Notes: generated by a model not told the origin, from the sequence alone. A stretch of 64,000 nt of DNA from Martelella radicis (GCF_014196625.1 NZ_JACIDZ010000005.1:213988-277987), one strand, 5' to 3'; shown: positions 8,632 through 17,804, numbered from the stretch's first letter. Numbers and translations: made by a program.

Positions 8632-9382
8632 TGCCGACCTCGCTGGAAAATTTCGCCACGCCGGCCTGCCAATCCGTTTGCGTCAGAAGCTGCCGGATCG
8701 CGGCCATTTCGATTTCGATGCCGGAGGTCAGGTCGGTGCGACTGCCCTGGTCGACGGCCTGCTTCGTCAGCCGCATGGCAACGCGAGGCGCCGATGCGAC
8801 TTTCTCCGCGATCGCCTCGACTTCGGCCTCCAGATCATCCACCGCGACCAGCCGGCTCACCAGACCGGCGGCGTAGGCCTCCTGCGCATCCATCTTGCGC
8901 CCCGTGAAAAGAAGCTCCTTTGCCCGCGCCACCCCGATACGCCGCTGCAGGCGCTGCGTAGCGCCGACCGTGCCCCACTGCGGTTCAGGAAAAAGAAAGG
9001 TCGCGGCATCCGAGGCGACGATGAAATCGCAGGCCATCGATATCTCGCCGCCCGAGCCCACCACAGCGCCCTGAACGGCGCAGACCACCGGGATCGGACA
9101 GGCTTCGATCGTCGCATAGGCGCGGAACGAGGCTTGACGCCGGGCCAGAACCCAGGCCTCGTCCTTGCCCTTTCGCTCCCGCATATCGGCCCCGGCGCAA
9201 AACACCGGGCCGGCGGCGTCGAGGATGATGACGGCGGTTTCGCCATCGCCCTGAAAACTGTCGAATGCCGCCTGAAGCGCATGACACAGTTCGAGATTGA
9301 CCGCGTTGCGCGCCTCGGGCCGGTTGAGCGTTATCCGGGCGATCGGCCCCTGGCGCACAGTCCTTACAAGTTCCGGCGTCAT
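8621..9382 (-). CDS. Enoyl-CoA hydratase/isomerase family protein
   Basis: 253-residue crotonase-fold enzyme. ITLNRPEARNAVN starts the fold, FCAGADM forms the first oxyanion-hole strand, and GAVVGSGGEISMACD supplies the second glycine and one catalytic Glu. A second Glu is present in LFPEPQWG, so both acid/base residues are retained and hydratase activity is plausible. The start overlaps the CoA-transferase stop by 4 bases. It differs from the other crotonase at 10557, which lacks one Glu, so the two are likely to catalyse different steps. Confidence 0.87.
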   Translation of the reverse strand: MTPELVRTVRQGPIARITLNRPEARNAVNLELCHALQAAFDSFQGDGETAVIILDAAGPVFCAGADMRERKGKDEAWVLARRQASFRAYATIEACPIPVVCAVQGAVVGSGGEISMACDFIVASDAATFLFPEPQWGTVGATQRLQRRIGVARAKELLFTGRKMDAQEAYAAGLVSRLVAVDDLEAEVEAIAEKVASAPRVAMRLTKQAVDQGSRTDLTSGIEIEMAAIRQLLTQTDWQAGVAKFSSEVGNAG

Positions 9383-10560
9383 GCCACCACTCCCTTCTGT
9401 CTCAATTCGGCGACGCGATCGGCGTCCAGACCCAACTCCATCAGAATGTCATCGGACTGCTCGCCAAGCCGTGGCGGCGCAACAAAGCGCGGCCCCTCAT
9501 ATCCGGAATACCGGCCCGGTGTTCCCAGCGCCGGCGTTGATCCGCTGCCGCTGTCATCGTAGCGGCCCACGATCCCGCGCGCGGCGGTATGCGGATCGGA
9601 AAGGATTTCCGGCACGGTGTTCACCTCGCCGACCGGCACATCCGCCCGGCGCAGAGCATCGGCCAGTTCGGCCCGTTCACGGGTCAGGATAAGGGCGCGC
9701 ATGCGGCGCATGACCTCGTCGCGCTGTTCGACCCGCATCGCCATTTCGGCCCATTCTTCAGGAGCGTCCAGCTTCAGCACCTCGACCACCGCGGGCCAGT
9801 GCTGATCGGAGGCGGAAATGAATATCCACTGCCCGCCCGCACACTCGAAGGCGGCGGAAGGCACGCGGCCCAGATGCTCCGTCCCTGTCCGGGTCGGCGT
9901 GATACCGTCGGCGAAGTGCCAGGCGGCGGGCAGGCTCAGCAAGCTGACCTGAACATCCATCATCGACAGGTCGACATGGCATCCCTGCCCCGTCTTCTGC
10001 CGCCCCATGAGCCCCGTCAGCGCCGAAATGGCAATCCACAGCCCCGATGTCATGTCGGCAAAGGGCACCCCCACCTTGGCAGGTGGGCCATCGGGATACC
10101 CCGTCAGGTCGATCACCCCGGAGAGCGCCTGAAAAACGGTATCGTACCCCTTGCGGGTGCTGTAGGGGCCGGTCTGGCCGAAACCGGTGTTCGACACATA
10201 GACAATACCCGGGTTGACCGCGCGCACGGCGTCATAGCCGAGCCCCATGCGATCCATCGTGCCGGGGATGAAATTCTCGACGACCACATCAGCCTTCGCC
10301 GCGAGATCAAGAGCAATGCGCTGGCCTTCCGGTTTGCGCAGATCGATGGCGATCGAGGTCTTGCCGCGATTGAAGGCCGAATAATAGGCGCTCTGTCCGC
10401 CTTCGAAGAAGGGCGCGAAGGTCCGGCTTTCGTCGCCCTTTCCAGGCCGCTCCACCTTGATGACCCTGGCGCCCGCATCCGAAAGGATCTGCGTGGCCAT
10501 CGGCCCGGCCAGCACGCGGCTGAAATCGACAATGGTGATCCCGTCGAGCGGTCGCATCAT
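9379..10560 (-). CDS. CaiB/BaiF-type (class III) CoA transferase
   Basis: 393 residues. Family hallmarks are the start PLDGITIVDFSRVLAGP, KVERPGKGDESR, NRGKTSIAIDLRKPEG, DVVVENFIPG and GFGQTGPY. The catalytic Asp lies in VPFADMTSG near residue 170. The enzyme moves CoA between carboxylic acids, so an imported acid can be activated without ATP, complementing the acyl-CoA ligase gene two genes downstream. The ATG is 5 bases after GGGAGG and overlaps the preceding stop by 4 bases. The acid pair is unknown. Confidence 0.9.
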   Translation of the reverse strand: MMRPLDGITIVDFSRVLAGPMATQILSDAGARVIKVERPGKGDESRTFAPFFEGGQSAYYSAFNRGKTSIAIDLRKPEGQRIALDLAAKADVVVENFIPGTMDRMGLGYDAVRAVNPGIVYVSNTGFGQTGPYSTRKGYDTVFQALSGVIDLTGYPDGPPAKVGVPFADMTSGLWIAISALTGLMGRQKTGQGCHVDLSMMDVQVSLLSLPAAWHFADGITPTRTGTEHLGRVPSAAFECAGGQWIFISASDQHWPAVVEVLKLDAPEEWAEMAMRVEQRDEVMRRMRALILTRERAELADALRRADVPVGEVNTVPEILSDPHTAARGIVGRYDDSGSGSTPALGTPGRYSGYEGPRFVAPPRLGEQSDDILMELGLDADRVAELRQKGVVA

Positions 10561-11291
10561 TTAACCTCCCGGAAGGAACGCATCATCGCGTTCACATCGC
10601 GCCCTGCAAGCATGGCAGCTTCGAAGTGAAGCTCACCAACGCGGTAAAACAGCGATTTGGTCGCAGCCATCGCCCGCGGCTCGATTGCGGCCCAGGTCTG
10701 CGCGATTGCGAGCGCGGCCGGTAGCGGATCACCATCGACAACGCGATTGACCAGGCCCAGCGCCATGGCTTCATCTGCATCGATCAGGCGGCCGAGCGAG
10801 ATCATCTCGAAGGCGGCCTTGCGCCCGAGCGCCCTTTGCAATCCGGTCATGACCAGGGCGGGCACGATGGAGTGTTTGGTTTCCGGATAGCCGAATTTGA
10901 GGCCGCGCGCCGCAACAACCATGTCGCAGCCAAGGGCAAGTCCCGCGCCGCCGCCGACCGTGGCGCCGTGAATGGCGGCGACAAACGGCTTGCCCTGCCC
11001 TTGCGCTGCTGCCTGAAGGCGGCAGGTCAGATCGGCGCGCGCCATGACGCGGTCCTGCTGATCGGGCGTCAGATCCTTGAATTCAGCCAGATCCGCTCCG
11101 GAACAGAAACCTCGCCCGGCGCCGCGGATCACGGCGGCGCGGATAGAGGCGTCGCGGCCCACGCTTTCGATCGCATCCAGAAGCTGCTGCGTCAGGGCCG
11201 TATTCAGCGCGTTGAGCTTTTCCGCCCGATCCAGCGTTATGATCCGGACCGCATCGCGATCCTCCACCTCAACGAAGGCTTCCGTGCTCAT
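10557..11291 (-). CDS. Enoyl-CoA hydratase/isomerase family protein, one catalytic Glu missing
   Basis: 244-residue crotonase-fold protein. The oxyanion-hole signatures are FCSGADL and GATVGGGAGLALGCD. The position normally occupied by the first catalytic Glu (GGGCE type) is Ala here, while the second Glu is kept in FGYPETKH. That pattern fits an isomerase, a dehalogenase-like or another crotonase reaction rather than a classical hydratase. The ATG at 11291 follows AAGGAG by 8 bases; an upstream in-frame ATG would place the ribosome site inside the coding region. Confidence 0.86.
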   Translation of the reverse strand: MSTEAFVEVEDRDAVRIITLDRAEKLNALNTALTQQLLDAIESVGRDASIRAAVIRGAGRGFCSGADLAEFKDLTPDQQDRVMARADLTCRLQAAAQGQGKPFVAAIHGATVGGGAGLALGCDMVVAARGLKFGYPETKHSIVPALVMTGLQRALGRKAAFEMISLGRLIDADEAMALGLVNRVVDGDPLPAALAIAQTWAAIEPRAMAATKSLFYRVGELHFEAAMLAGRDVNAMMRSFREVK

Positions 11292-11312
11292 TGTGTATTT
11301 CTCCTTCATCGG

Positions 11313-12233
11313 TCAGGCAGCCGGTGACAAAAGCCCGGCTCGGGCTACCTTGCTGTCCAGCTGACGGCCCAGCACGGCTTCGCAATTCTCGGACAGGCGC
11401 ATCATCGCATCGAGGTCGATACCGGTGGCGATGCCTTCGGCCTCGAACAGACTGACGAGGTCTTCGGTTGCCACGTTTCCGGTACGGCCCTGGCCGTAGC
11501 TGATCTTCGCGGGATGGCCGCCAACCCCGCCGAAAGCGCTGTCGAAATGGCAGCAACCGACATCATGGGCCGCCATGCAGTTGGCTAGCGCCGACCCGCG
11601 CGTATCGTGGAAATGCGCGACCGGCACGATGTTCGGAACCTCATCGAGAAGACGGCGGAACAGGTGGCGCACGCTGCGCGGCGTACCCGTCCCGACAGTA
11701 TCGCCGACGGTCAACAGTTCTGCCCCGAGATCGGCGAAGCGGGCTGCATCCTCGACGACCCGGCCGGGATCGACCTTTCCCTCAAACGGGCATCCGAGCG
11801 CCACCGACAGCACGCCGACGATGCGAAAGCGCCCTTTGGCGAGCCGCGCCATTTCCTCGACCCGCGCCCACTGCCCGGCCCTTGTCGTGCGCAGATTGCG
11901 TTCGGTGTGACCTTCCGTGGCAGAGGCAAGAAAGCTGATCTCGGTCGCGCCAAACCCGGCGGCGAGGTCATCGAGAGCGCGAGCTACGGCTCGCTCGTTC
12001 GGGCAGGTCGCCTTGTAGTGTACGCCCTCGCCGCGCCGGATGCGCCGCAAGACCTCGGATGCATCGGCGAAGACCGGGATCCGCCCGGGATGGCTATAGC
12101 TCGTCGCCTCGATGCGGGGAAAACCCGCAGCGGTCATTGCGTCGATCAGTGCCACCTTCCTGTCCGTCGACACCTCCACGGTTTCGTGCTGGAGCCCGTC
12201 GCGGGCAAAACATTCGCACAGGACCACCGACAT
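11313..12233 (-). CDS. Hydroxymethylglutaryl-CoA lyase-like protein lacking the active-site Cys
   Basis: 306-residue DRE-TIM barrel. ARDGLQ carries the metal-binding Asp and catalytic Arg, RIEATSY a conserved Glu, HFHDTRG the two His metal ligands, and GNVATEDL the conserved Glu. The mobile loop that is GGCP in characterised HMG-CoA lyases reads GGHPAKISYGQGRTGN: the Cys is His and the loop is slightly longer. It may cleave a different 3-hydroxyacyl-CoA or act as a related aldolase/lyase. The ATG overlaps the permease stop (TGATG). Confidence 0.82.
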   Translation of the reverse strand: MSVVLCECFARDGLQHETVEVSTDRKVALIDAMTAAGFPRIEATSYSHPGRIPVFADASEVLRRIRRGEGVHYKATCPNERAVARALDDLAAGFGATEISFLASATEGHTERNLRTTRAGQWARVEEMARLAKGRFRIVGVLSVALGCPFEGKVDPGRVVEDAARFADLGAELLTVGDTVGTGTPRSVRHLFRRLLDEVPNIVPVAHFHDTRGSALANCMAAHDVGCCHFDSAFGGVGGHPAKISYGQGRTGNVATEDLVSLFEAEGIATGIDLDAMMRLSENCEAVLGRQLDSKVARAGLLSPAA

Positions 12234-13042
12234 CACGCGTCCTCCTTGCGCAGCACGAGGAACAGCGCCATGCTGATGATGACGACCCCGACCAGAAGCG
12301 ACGAGACCGCGGCAACCGTCGGGTCGACCTGATCACGGATGTTGGAGAACATGCGCCGCGTCAGCGTCTCGTTCTCGCCGGAGGAAATATAAAGAGCGAT
12401 CACCACCTCATCGAAGGATGTGACGAAGGCGAAGACCGCGCCCGACAGGATGGAAATCCTGATCTGCGGCAGCGTGACCGTGAAGAAGGCCACGAATTCG
12501 CTTGCGCCCAGAGACCGCGCGACCTTGTGCTGATCCATGTCGAAACTGGTCAGCCCGTTGCCGACCGCAACCAGCACAAAAGGAAGCGCCAGCATCGAAT
12601 GAGCGATGATCAGCCCGGCGAGCGTGCCGTTGAGACCGATCTTCGCGTAGACGAAGAACACGCCGACCGCGATCAGGATCAGGGGCACCAGCATGGGCAG
12701 CATGTAAAGCCCGCGCGTCAGCGAGAAGACGGGCCCATAGCGGCGATGCATCCCCCAGGCGGCGGCCGTGCCCAGTGCCGTCGCGATCAGCGTGACCGGC
12801 ACGGCCACCTTGATCGAGGTCCAGAGTGCGCCCAGCCATTCAGGCGAACCGAGGAAGGCCCGGTACCAGCGAAGCGACAGTTCGCGCGGCGGGAACTCGA
12901 GATATTCGCCGGCCGAAAAAGACATCGGAATGACGAGGATGCAGGGCACCACGAGGAAGATCATTACGAGGCCTACGACCAGGTAGAGCCACAGGCGGTC
13001 GCCATGGGTGATCTGGGTTTCGGTGACAGGCGACTTCAGCAT
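12233..13042 (-). CDS. ABC transporter permease (PotC-like)
   Basis: 269-residue inner-membrane protein with about six hydrophobic segments, beginning at LWLYLVVGLVMIFLVVPCI. The coupling-helix region DQHKVARSLGASEFVAFFTVTLPQIR matches the EAA loop of binding-protein-dependent permeases. It follows the second permease and ATPase with one-base overlaps, and together they form the transport core for the binding protein at 5.9 kb. The late position with catabolic enzymes indicates uptake of the pathway substrate. Confidence 0.9.
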   Translation of the reverse strand: MLKSPVTETQITHGDRLWLYLVVGLVMIFLVVPCILVIPMSFSAGEYLEFPPRELSLRWYRAFLGSPEWLGALWTSIKVAVPVTLIATALGTAAAWGMHRRYGPVFSLTRGLYMLPMLVPLILIAVGVFFVYAKIGLNGTLAGLIIAHSMLALPFVLVAVGNGLTSFDMDQHKVARSLGASEFVAFFTVTLPQIRISILSGAVFAFVTSFDEVVIALYISSGENETLTRRMFSNIRDQVDPTVAAVSSLLVGVVIISMALFLVLRKEDA

Positions 13043-13950
13043 TAGCGCGCCCCTCCGGCGAGATTGAGAAGCACACGGATGGCGAGGAGAACCACCGCCG
13101 TTGCCAGCACCAGCACAACCCCGAGCGCCGAGGCCGATCCCCAGTTGCCGTAAAGCGAGATATTGTCACCGATCTGCATTGCCCACATGTAGACGCGGCC
13201 GCCGCCCAGAAGCACGGGCGTGACGAAAAAGCCGAGGCAGAGCACGAAGACCAGCCCCGCTCCCGCTCCGAGGCCGGCCACGGTCTGCGGGAAATAGACC
13301 TGGCGGAAGGCCTGGGCGGGCGTTGCCCCGCAATTGGCAGCAGCCTTCATCAGCGCCGGATCGACGGCCTTCATCGAGGCATAGAGCGGCAGGATGAGAA
13401 ACGGCAGCATCACATGCGTCATGCCGATGATCGTGCCGAGTTCATTGTGAACGAGGGCCAGAGGCTCGCTCGTCAGCCCGAGAGACTGCAGCCATCCGTT
13501 GACCAGTCCGGTGCGCTGCAACAGAACCAGCCATGCATAGGTTCTGACCAGAACCGAGGTCCAGAACGGTAGTAGCACTGCGACGAGGATCACCGTCGCC
13601 ATGCGCGGGCGCGCCTGGCTCATCATGTAGGCCAGAGGGTATCCCATCACGACAGACAGGACCGTGACGATGCCCGCCACGCGGAAGGTCGTGAAGAAGG
13701 AGCGGATATAGAGGCTCCGCCCGAGCCGCTCATAGTTCGACCAGCTGAGATTGCCCGCGGCGTCAAAAGCCGAAAGATAGAACAGCCAGCCGACGGGAAC
13801 CAACAAGACGATGCAGATCAGCAGGCTGCCGGGCAGCGTGAGCCCCATGTTCGAGGCATTTTCCCTGCGCGCCTGGGCGGCCAGCACGCCGGCATTCAGC
13901 CTGCCCTCGCCCGTCAGCCGGGCAGAACCGTGAAAGGAGGTGTCAGCCAT
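13042..13950 (-). CDS. ABC transporter permease (PotB-like)
   Basis: 302 residues with six predicted transmembrane helices, the first at SLLICIVLLVPVGWLFYLSAF. The EAA loop is DPALMKAAANCGATPAQAFRQVYFPQ. It forms the heterodimeric channel with the next permease. The ATG at 13950 in a TGATG overlap with the ATPase stop is chosen over an adjacent GTG. The family handles spermidine, putrescine, ferric ions and various organic acids; specificity rests with the binding protein. Confidence 0.9.
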   Translation of the reverse strand: MADTSFHGSARLTGEGRLNAGVLAAQARRENASNMGLTLPGSLLICIVLLVPVGWLFYLSAFDAAGNLSWSNYERLGRSLYIRSFFTTFRVAGIVTVLSVVMGYPLAYMMSQARPRMATVILVAVLLPFWTSVLVRTYAWLVLLQRTGLVNGWLQSLGLTSEPLALVHNELGTIIGMTHVMLPFLILPLYASMKAVDPALMKAAANCGATPAQAFRQVYFPQTVAGLGAGAGLVFVLCLGFFVTPVLLGGGRVYMWAMQIGDNISLYGNWGSASALGVVLVLATAVVLLAIRVLLNLAGGAR

Positions 13951-15008
13951 CACGCCTCACCTTCCACCAGAAGGGTGTTCTGCTGGGAAATCCAGAAACT
14001 GATGCTCTCCCCCGGATTGGGCACCGGAATATTGGCCGAATGCGGATTGCAACGCACATCGATCGCCACGCCGTCCGGCAATTCAAGGCTCAGGAGGAAG
14101 CTGTCGCCCTGGTAGAGCACGTCACACACCGTGGCGACAACGCGGTTGGCGGGGCCTGCAGGTTCGCTCCAGGCCATCCGTTCGGGCCGCAACAGCAGCC
14201 ACGCCTGGTCGCCGCCGCGCCACGGGTCACGCGCGACAACCGGCTCCCCGAAAAGGCTCGGGCCATTTGCCCCGACCTTGACCGGCAGAAATCCGGATTC
14301 CCCGATAAACTCGGCCACGAAACGATTGGCCGGGTGATCGTAAAGGCGGCTCGGCGTATCATATTGGGCCAACTGGCCATGATTGATAACCGCGATCCGA
14401 TCCGACATCGTCAGCGCCTCGCGCTGGTCGTGGGTGACATAGACCGTTGTGGTGCCAAGCTGATCATGCAGCCGCTTCAGTTCGATCTGCATATGTTCGC
14501 GCAGGTTCTTGTCGAGCGCGGACAGAGGCTCATCCATCAGGAGAATCTTCGGCTCGAACACCATCGCCCGCGCAAGGGCGACACGCTGGCGCTGACCGCC
14601 CGAAAGCGCGCTGATCTCGCGGTCGGCCAGATGGCCCATCTTGACCACATCAAGCGCTTCACGGGCGCGACGCTCGATCTCGGGCCGGGCCACCTTGCGC
14701 AGCTTCAGTGGATAGCCAACATTCTTGATGACGGTCATGTGCGGAAACAGCGCATAGCTCTGAAACACCATGCCGAGATTGCGCTTGTGCGGCGGCAGGG
14801 TGAGGAACTCGGTCCCGTCCATCCTGACACTGCCGCTATCGGGACGGGTGAAACCCGCCAGCACGTTCAAGAGCGTGGTCTTGCCCGATCCCGAAGGCCC
14901 GAGCAGGGTGACGAACTCGCCCGGCTCGATGTCGAGGCTCACCTTGTCCAGTGCCCTGAAGGCACCGTAGTTCTTTTCGACGTCGCGTATGACGACCTGG
15001 CCGTCCAT
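13950..15008 (-). CDS. ABC transporter ATP-binding protein (PotA-like)
   Basis: 352-residue ATPase. Walker A is GPSGSGKT, the Q-loop lies in MVFQSYAL, the signature is LSGGQRQR, Walker B is [12 protein letters not shown], and the switch His is in YVTHDQ. A C-terminal TOBE-type regulatory domain begins near residue 240. The ATG at 15008 has GGGAGG 5 bases upstream, so an in-frame TTG 15 bases earlier is not used. It energises the two permeases that follow. The 87-base spacer to the alcohol dehydrogenase gene (15009-15095) contains no other gene. Confidence 0.92.
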   Translation of the reverse strand: MDGQVVIRDVEKNYGAFRALDKVSLDIEPGEFVTLLGPSGSGKTTLLNVLAGFTRPDSGSVRMDGTEFLTLPPHKRNLGMVFQSYALFPHMTVIKNVGYPLKLRKVARPEIERRAREALDVVKMGHLADREISALSGGQRQRVALARAMVFEPKILLMDEPLSALDKNLREHMQIELKRLHDQLGTTTVYVTHDQREALTMSDRIAVINHGQLAQYDTPSRLYDHPANRFVAEFIGESGFLPVKVGANGPSLFGEPVVARDPWRGGDQAWLLLRPERMAWSEPAGPANRVVATVCDVLYQGDSFLLSLELPDGVAIDVRCNPHSANIPVPNPGESISFWISQQNTLLVEGEA

Positions 15009-15095
15009 ACTGTCCTCCCGCAATCCGATGTGGCCCTGAATTCCTGCTGGGGTGACCTCCTCAGCCGCCCGCAGCCTGTTCGTGGCGCCTCCGCG

Positions 15096-16229
15096 TCAAT
15101 CGAACTCGATGACCTGCCGGACGACCGATCCCTCGGCCAGGCGGTCAAACCCCTCATTGATCTGATCCAGTTTCAGCGTACCTGACAGCAGTTTCTCGAC
15201 GGGCAGGCGGCCCTGCCGGAACAGGTCGAGATAGCGCGGCACATCCAGCGTCGGGATCGATGACCCGAAATAGCTGCCCTTTACCGTCCGTTCGCCCGCG
15301 ACCAGCGTAATCGGCGGCAGGTTCCAGATGGTGTCATTGCGCGCAAGGCTTGCCGTGACAGTTGTGCCGCCGCGACGGGTCACGGCATAGGCCATCTCCA
15401 TCACGCCCGGCGCTCCCGCCATTTCCAGCGCGTAATTGAGGCCGCCTCTGGTATGGTCAAGCACATCCTGGACACAGCTTTCCGACCGAGCGTTGAACGT
15501 TGCTGTCGCGCCGAGTTCCAGCGCTTGCGCCAGCTTGGCCTCGTTGACGTCGATCGCCACGATCTCCCGCGCGCCGGCAGCCTTGGCCATCATCACGGCA
15601 GACAGGCCGACGCCGCCAAGTCCGAGTACCGCAACGGTCGATCCGACCCTGACGCCGGCAGCCCGGTTCACCGCCCCGCCGCCAGTCAGGATGGCGCAGC
15701 CGAACAGCGCCGCGAATTTCGGCGTAACCTTCTCGGCGACAGGGATCAAAGAGTGGCGCGACACGACCACCATCTCGGAAAAGGCCGACAGCCCGGCCTG
15801 ATGGTGGACATCATGCCCCTTGTATTTCATCCGTCGCGCGCCCGACAGCAACGTGCCGGCGCCATTCGCCCTGGTGCCTTCCTCGCACAGGACAGGGCGA
15901 CCATCGGTGCATTCCGGGCAGTGGCCACAGCGCGGCACGAAGGAAAAGATCACCTGGTCGCCGGGGGCAAGATCACGCACCCCCGGCCCTGTTTCCAGCA
16001 CCTCGCCGCAGGCCTCGTGCCCCAGAACCATCGGCATGTCCTTGGGCCGGTCACCTGTCATGAAACTGAGGTCGGTGTGGCACAGGGCTGCGGCCGTCAC
16101 CTTGACGAGAACCTCTTCGGGGCCAGGGGGATCCAGGGTAATTTCGGCAATTTCGATCGGCCGGGTTTTGGCATAGGGGCCTTCAATCCCCTGCTTTGTC
16201 AGAAGCGCGGCGCGCGTTTTCAATGTCAT
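15096..16229 (-). CDS. Zinc-dependent alcohol dehydrogenase (medium-chain, class III-like)
   Basis: 377-residue MDR enzyme oxidising an alcohol to an aldehyde with NAD(P). Catalytic zinc ligands are in ALCHTD and GHEACGE, the structural zinc uses four Cys in RCGHCPECTDGRPVLCEEG, and the nucleotide motif is GLGGVG near residue 205. GAGGAG precedes the ATG at 16229. The gene starts 12 bases after the aldehyde dehydrogenase stop, so alcohol-to-aldehyde-to-acid oxidation is encoded as a unit at the head of the operon. The substrate is unknown; similar proteins oxidise benzyl, allyl or aliphatic alcohols. Confidence 0.9.
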   Translation of the reverse strand: MTLKTRAALLTKQGIEGPYAKTRPIEIAEITLDPPGPEEVLVKVTAAALCHTDLSFMTGDRPKDMPMVLGHEACGEVLETGPGVRDLAPGDQVIFSFVPRCGHCPECTDGRPVLCEEGTRANGAGTLLSGARRMKYKGHDVHHQAGLSAFSEMVVVSRHSLIPVAEKVTPKFAALFGCAILTGGGAVNRAAGVRVGSTVAVLGLGGVGLSAVMMAKAAGAREIVAIDVNEAKLAQALELGATATFNARSESCVQDVLDHTRGGLNYALEMAGAPGVMEMAYAVTRRGGTTVTASLARNDTIWNLPPITLVAGERTVKGSYFGSSIPTLDVPRYLDLFRQGRLPVEKLLSGTLKLDQINEGFDRLAEGSVVRQVIEFD

Positions 16230-16240
16230 CGTCTCGCTCC

Positions 16241-17677
16241 TCACGCAGCCAGGGTCGCGGTGCTGACGAATTTCGTGGTGACGAAGGCTTCCATGCCCTC
16301 GACCCCGCCTTCGCTGCCGTAACCGCTTTCCTTCATGCCGCCGAAAGGCGTTTCCGGGGAGGCAATGCCGAAATGGTTGATCGAGACCATCCCGGCCTCA
16401 AGCCCGTCAGCCAGTTGCGAGACCGTGTGCTGGCTCGAGCCGAAGGCGAAGGCGGCAAGGGCGAAAGGCAGTTGATTGGCCTTTTCAATCGCGGTTTCCA
16501 GCGAGGAAAATGGCGCGATCGGGGCAACCGGGCCGAAAGGCTCCTCGACCATCAGGCGCGCATCGTCCGGCACATCGGTCAGCACGGTGGGCGCATAGAA
16601 ATAGCCCTCATTGCCGATGCGCCGCCCACCGGTGCGAACGGTCGCGCCGCGCGCGGCCGCATCGGCCACGAACGCCTCCATCGCCTCAAGCCGCCGGGCG
16701 TTGGCCAGCGGTCCCATCTGCACGCCATCCGCGAAGCCCTCGCCCACCTTGAGCGCCTCCGCGCCCTTGACGAAGCCATCGACAAAGCGCTCGTAATGGC
16801 GCTCATGCACCATGAAGCGCGACGGAGAGGCGCAGACCTGACCGGCGTTGCGGAACTTCAGCCCGACGGCGAGCGCCAATGCGGCATCGACATTCGCATC
16901 CTCGGCTACGATGAAGGGCGAATGACCGCCAAGCTCGAGCGTGCAGCGCTTGACATGCCGCGCCGCCAGTTCGCCCAGATGCTTGCCGACCGGGATCGAG
17001 CCGGTAAAGGTGATCATGCGCACCGGCGCGGCGGGGATGAGATATTCCGAAATATCGGCAGGCACGCCGTAGACAAGGTTCACGACGCCCGCAGGCACCC
17101 CGGCATCGGCAAAGCAGCGCACCAGCTCGACGCAGGAGAACGGCGTTTCCTCGGGGCATTTGACAATGATCGGGCAGCCCGCGCCAAGCGCGCCGGCAAT
17201 CTTGCGCACCGCCTGGCTGACCGGGAAATTCCACGGCGAAAACCCGGCGACGACGCCGAGCGGAACCCGGTGCGAAATCTGGCTGACATTGGGCGCCCTG
17301 GAGGGAATGACCCGTCCGTAGATGCGCCGTCCCTCCTCGGCCGCCCAGTCGATGTGATCCGCCGATCCCATGACCTCGCCCTTGGCTTCCGGAAAGGGCT
17401 TGCCCTGCTCGCTCGTCATCAGCCGGCCGATCGCCTCGGCGCGCGAACGCAAGAGATCGGCAGCCTTGCGCAGGATCGCGGAGCGCTCATAGGCAGAGAC
17501 ACGCGACCAGGTCACAAAGGCAGCGGCTGCGGCATCCAGCGCGCGATCCAGATCGGCGCGATCCGCCATGGCCACGGCGCCGATGACCGCGCCGGTCGCC
17601 GGGTTCAGAACGTCCGCCGTGCCGGCCCCTCCACCGCACCACTCCCCTGCGATCAACATTTGCGCACAATCGACCAT
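16241..17677 (-). CDS. NAD(P)-dependent aldehyde dehydrogenase (succinate-semialdehyde dehydrogenase-like)
   Basis: 478-residue ALDH, first gene of the operon. Motifs are FSPWNFP, GSIPVGK (cofactor binding), catalytic Glu in LELGGHSP and the nucleophile Cys in NAGQVCASPSR. Start and length resemble GabD-type enzymes. The ATG at 17677 lies 5-12 bases after GAGGAGAATCC. Paired with the alcohol dehydrogenase it should supply the acid for the CoA ligase or CoA transferase further down. It is divergent from, and probably controlled by, the MarR gene. Confidence 0.9.
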   Translation of the reverse strand: MVDCAQMLIAGEWCGGGAGTADVLNPATGAVIGAVAMADRADLDRALDAAAAAFVTWSRVSAYERSAILRKAADLLRSRAEAIGRLMTSEQGKPFPEAKGEVMGSADHIDWAAEEGRRIYGRVIPSRAPNVSQISHRVPLGVVAGFSPWNFPVSQAVRKIAGALGAGCPIIVKCPEETPFSCVELVRCFADAGVPAGVVNLVYGVPADISEYLIPAAPVRMITFTGSIPVGKHLGELAARHVKRCTLELGGHSPFIVAEDANVDAALALAVGLKFRNAGQVCASPSRFMVHERHYERFVDGFVKGAEALKVGEGFADGVQMGPLANARRLEAMEAFVADAAARGATVRTGGRRIGNEGYFYAPTVLTDVPDDARLMVEEPFGPVAPIAPFSSLETAIEKANQLPFALAAFAFGSSQHTVSQLADGLEAGMVSINHFGIASPETPFGGMKESGYGSEGGVEGMEAFVTTKFVSTATLAA

Positions 17678-17804
17678 CCGGATTCTCCTCAGCATTCAGA
17701 TTGAATTCTGTATCAACTATATAGATCACTCTGTCAACCATTTTAGTTTCTATTGATATCATTTTGATGCGACTGTATGCTCACCGCATTTGCAGGAGAC
17801 CTCG
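17678..17804. promoter_or_regulatory. Divergent promoter region between ALDH operon and marR
   Basis: This 127-base AT-rich spacer is the only place from which the leftward operon and the rightward marR gene can both be read. It contains the palindrome TGATATCA (17754-17761), and TATCAA (17711-17716) is inverted as TTGATA (17753-17758). MarR dimers bind short palindromes of this kind, so these are candidate operators. The exact sites are not proven. Confidence 0.5.
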
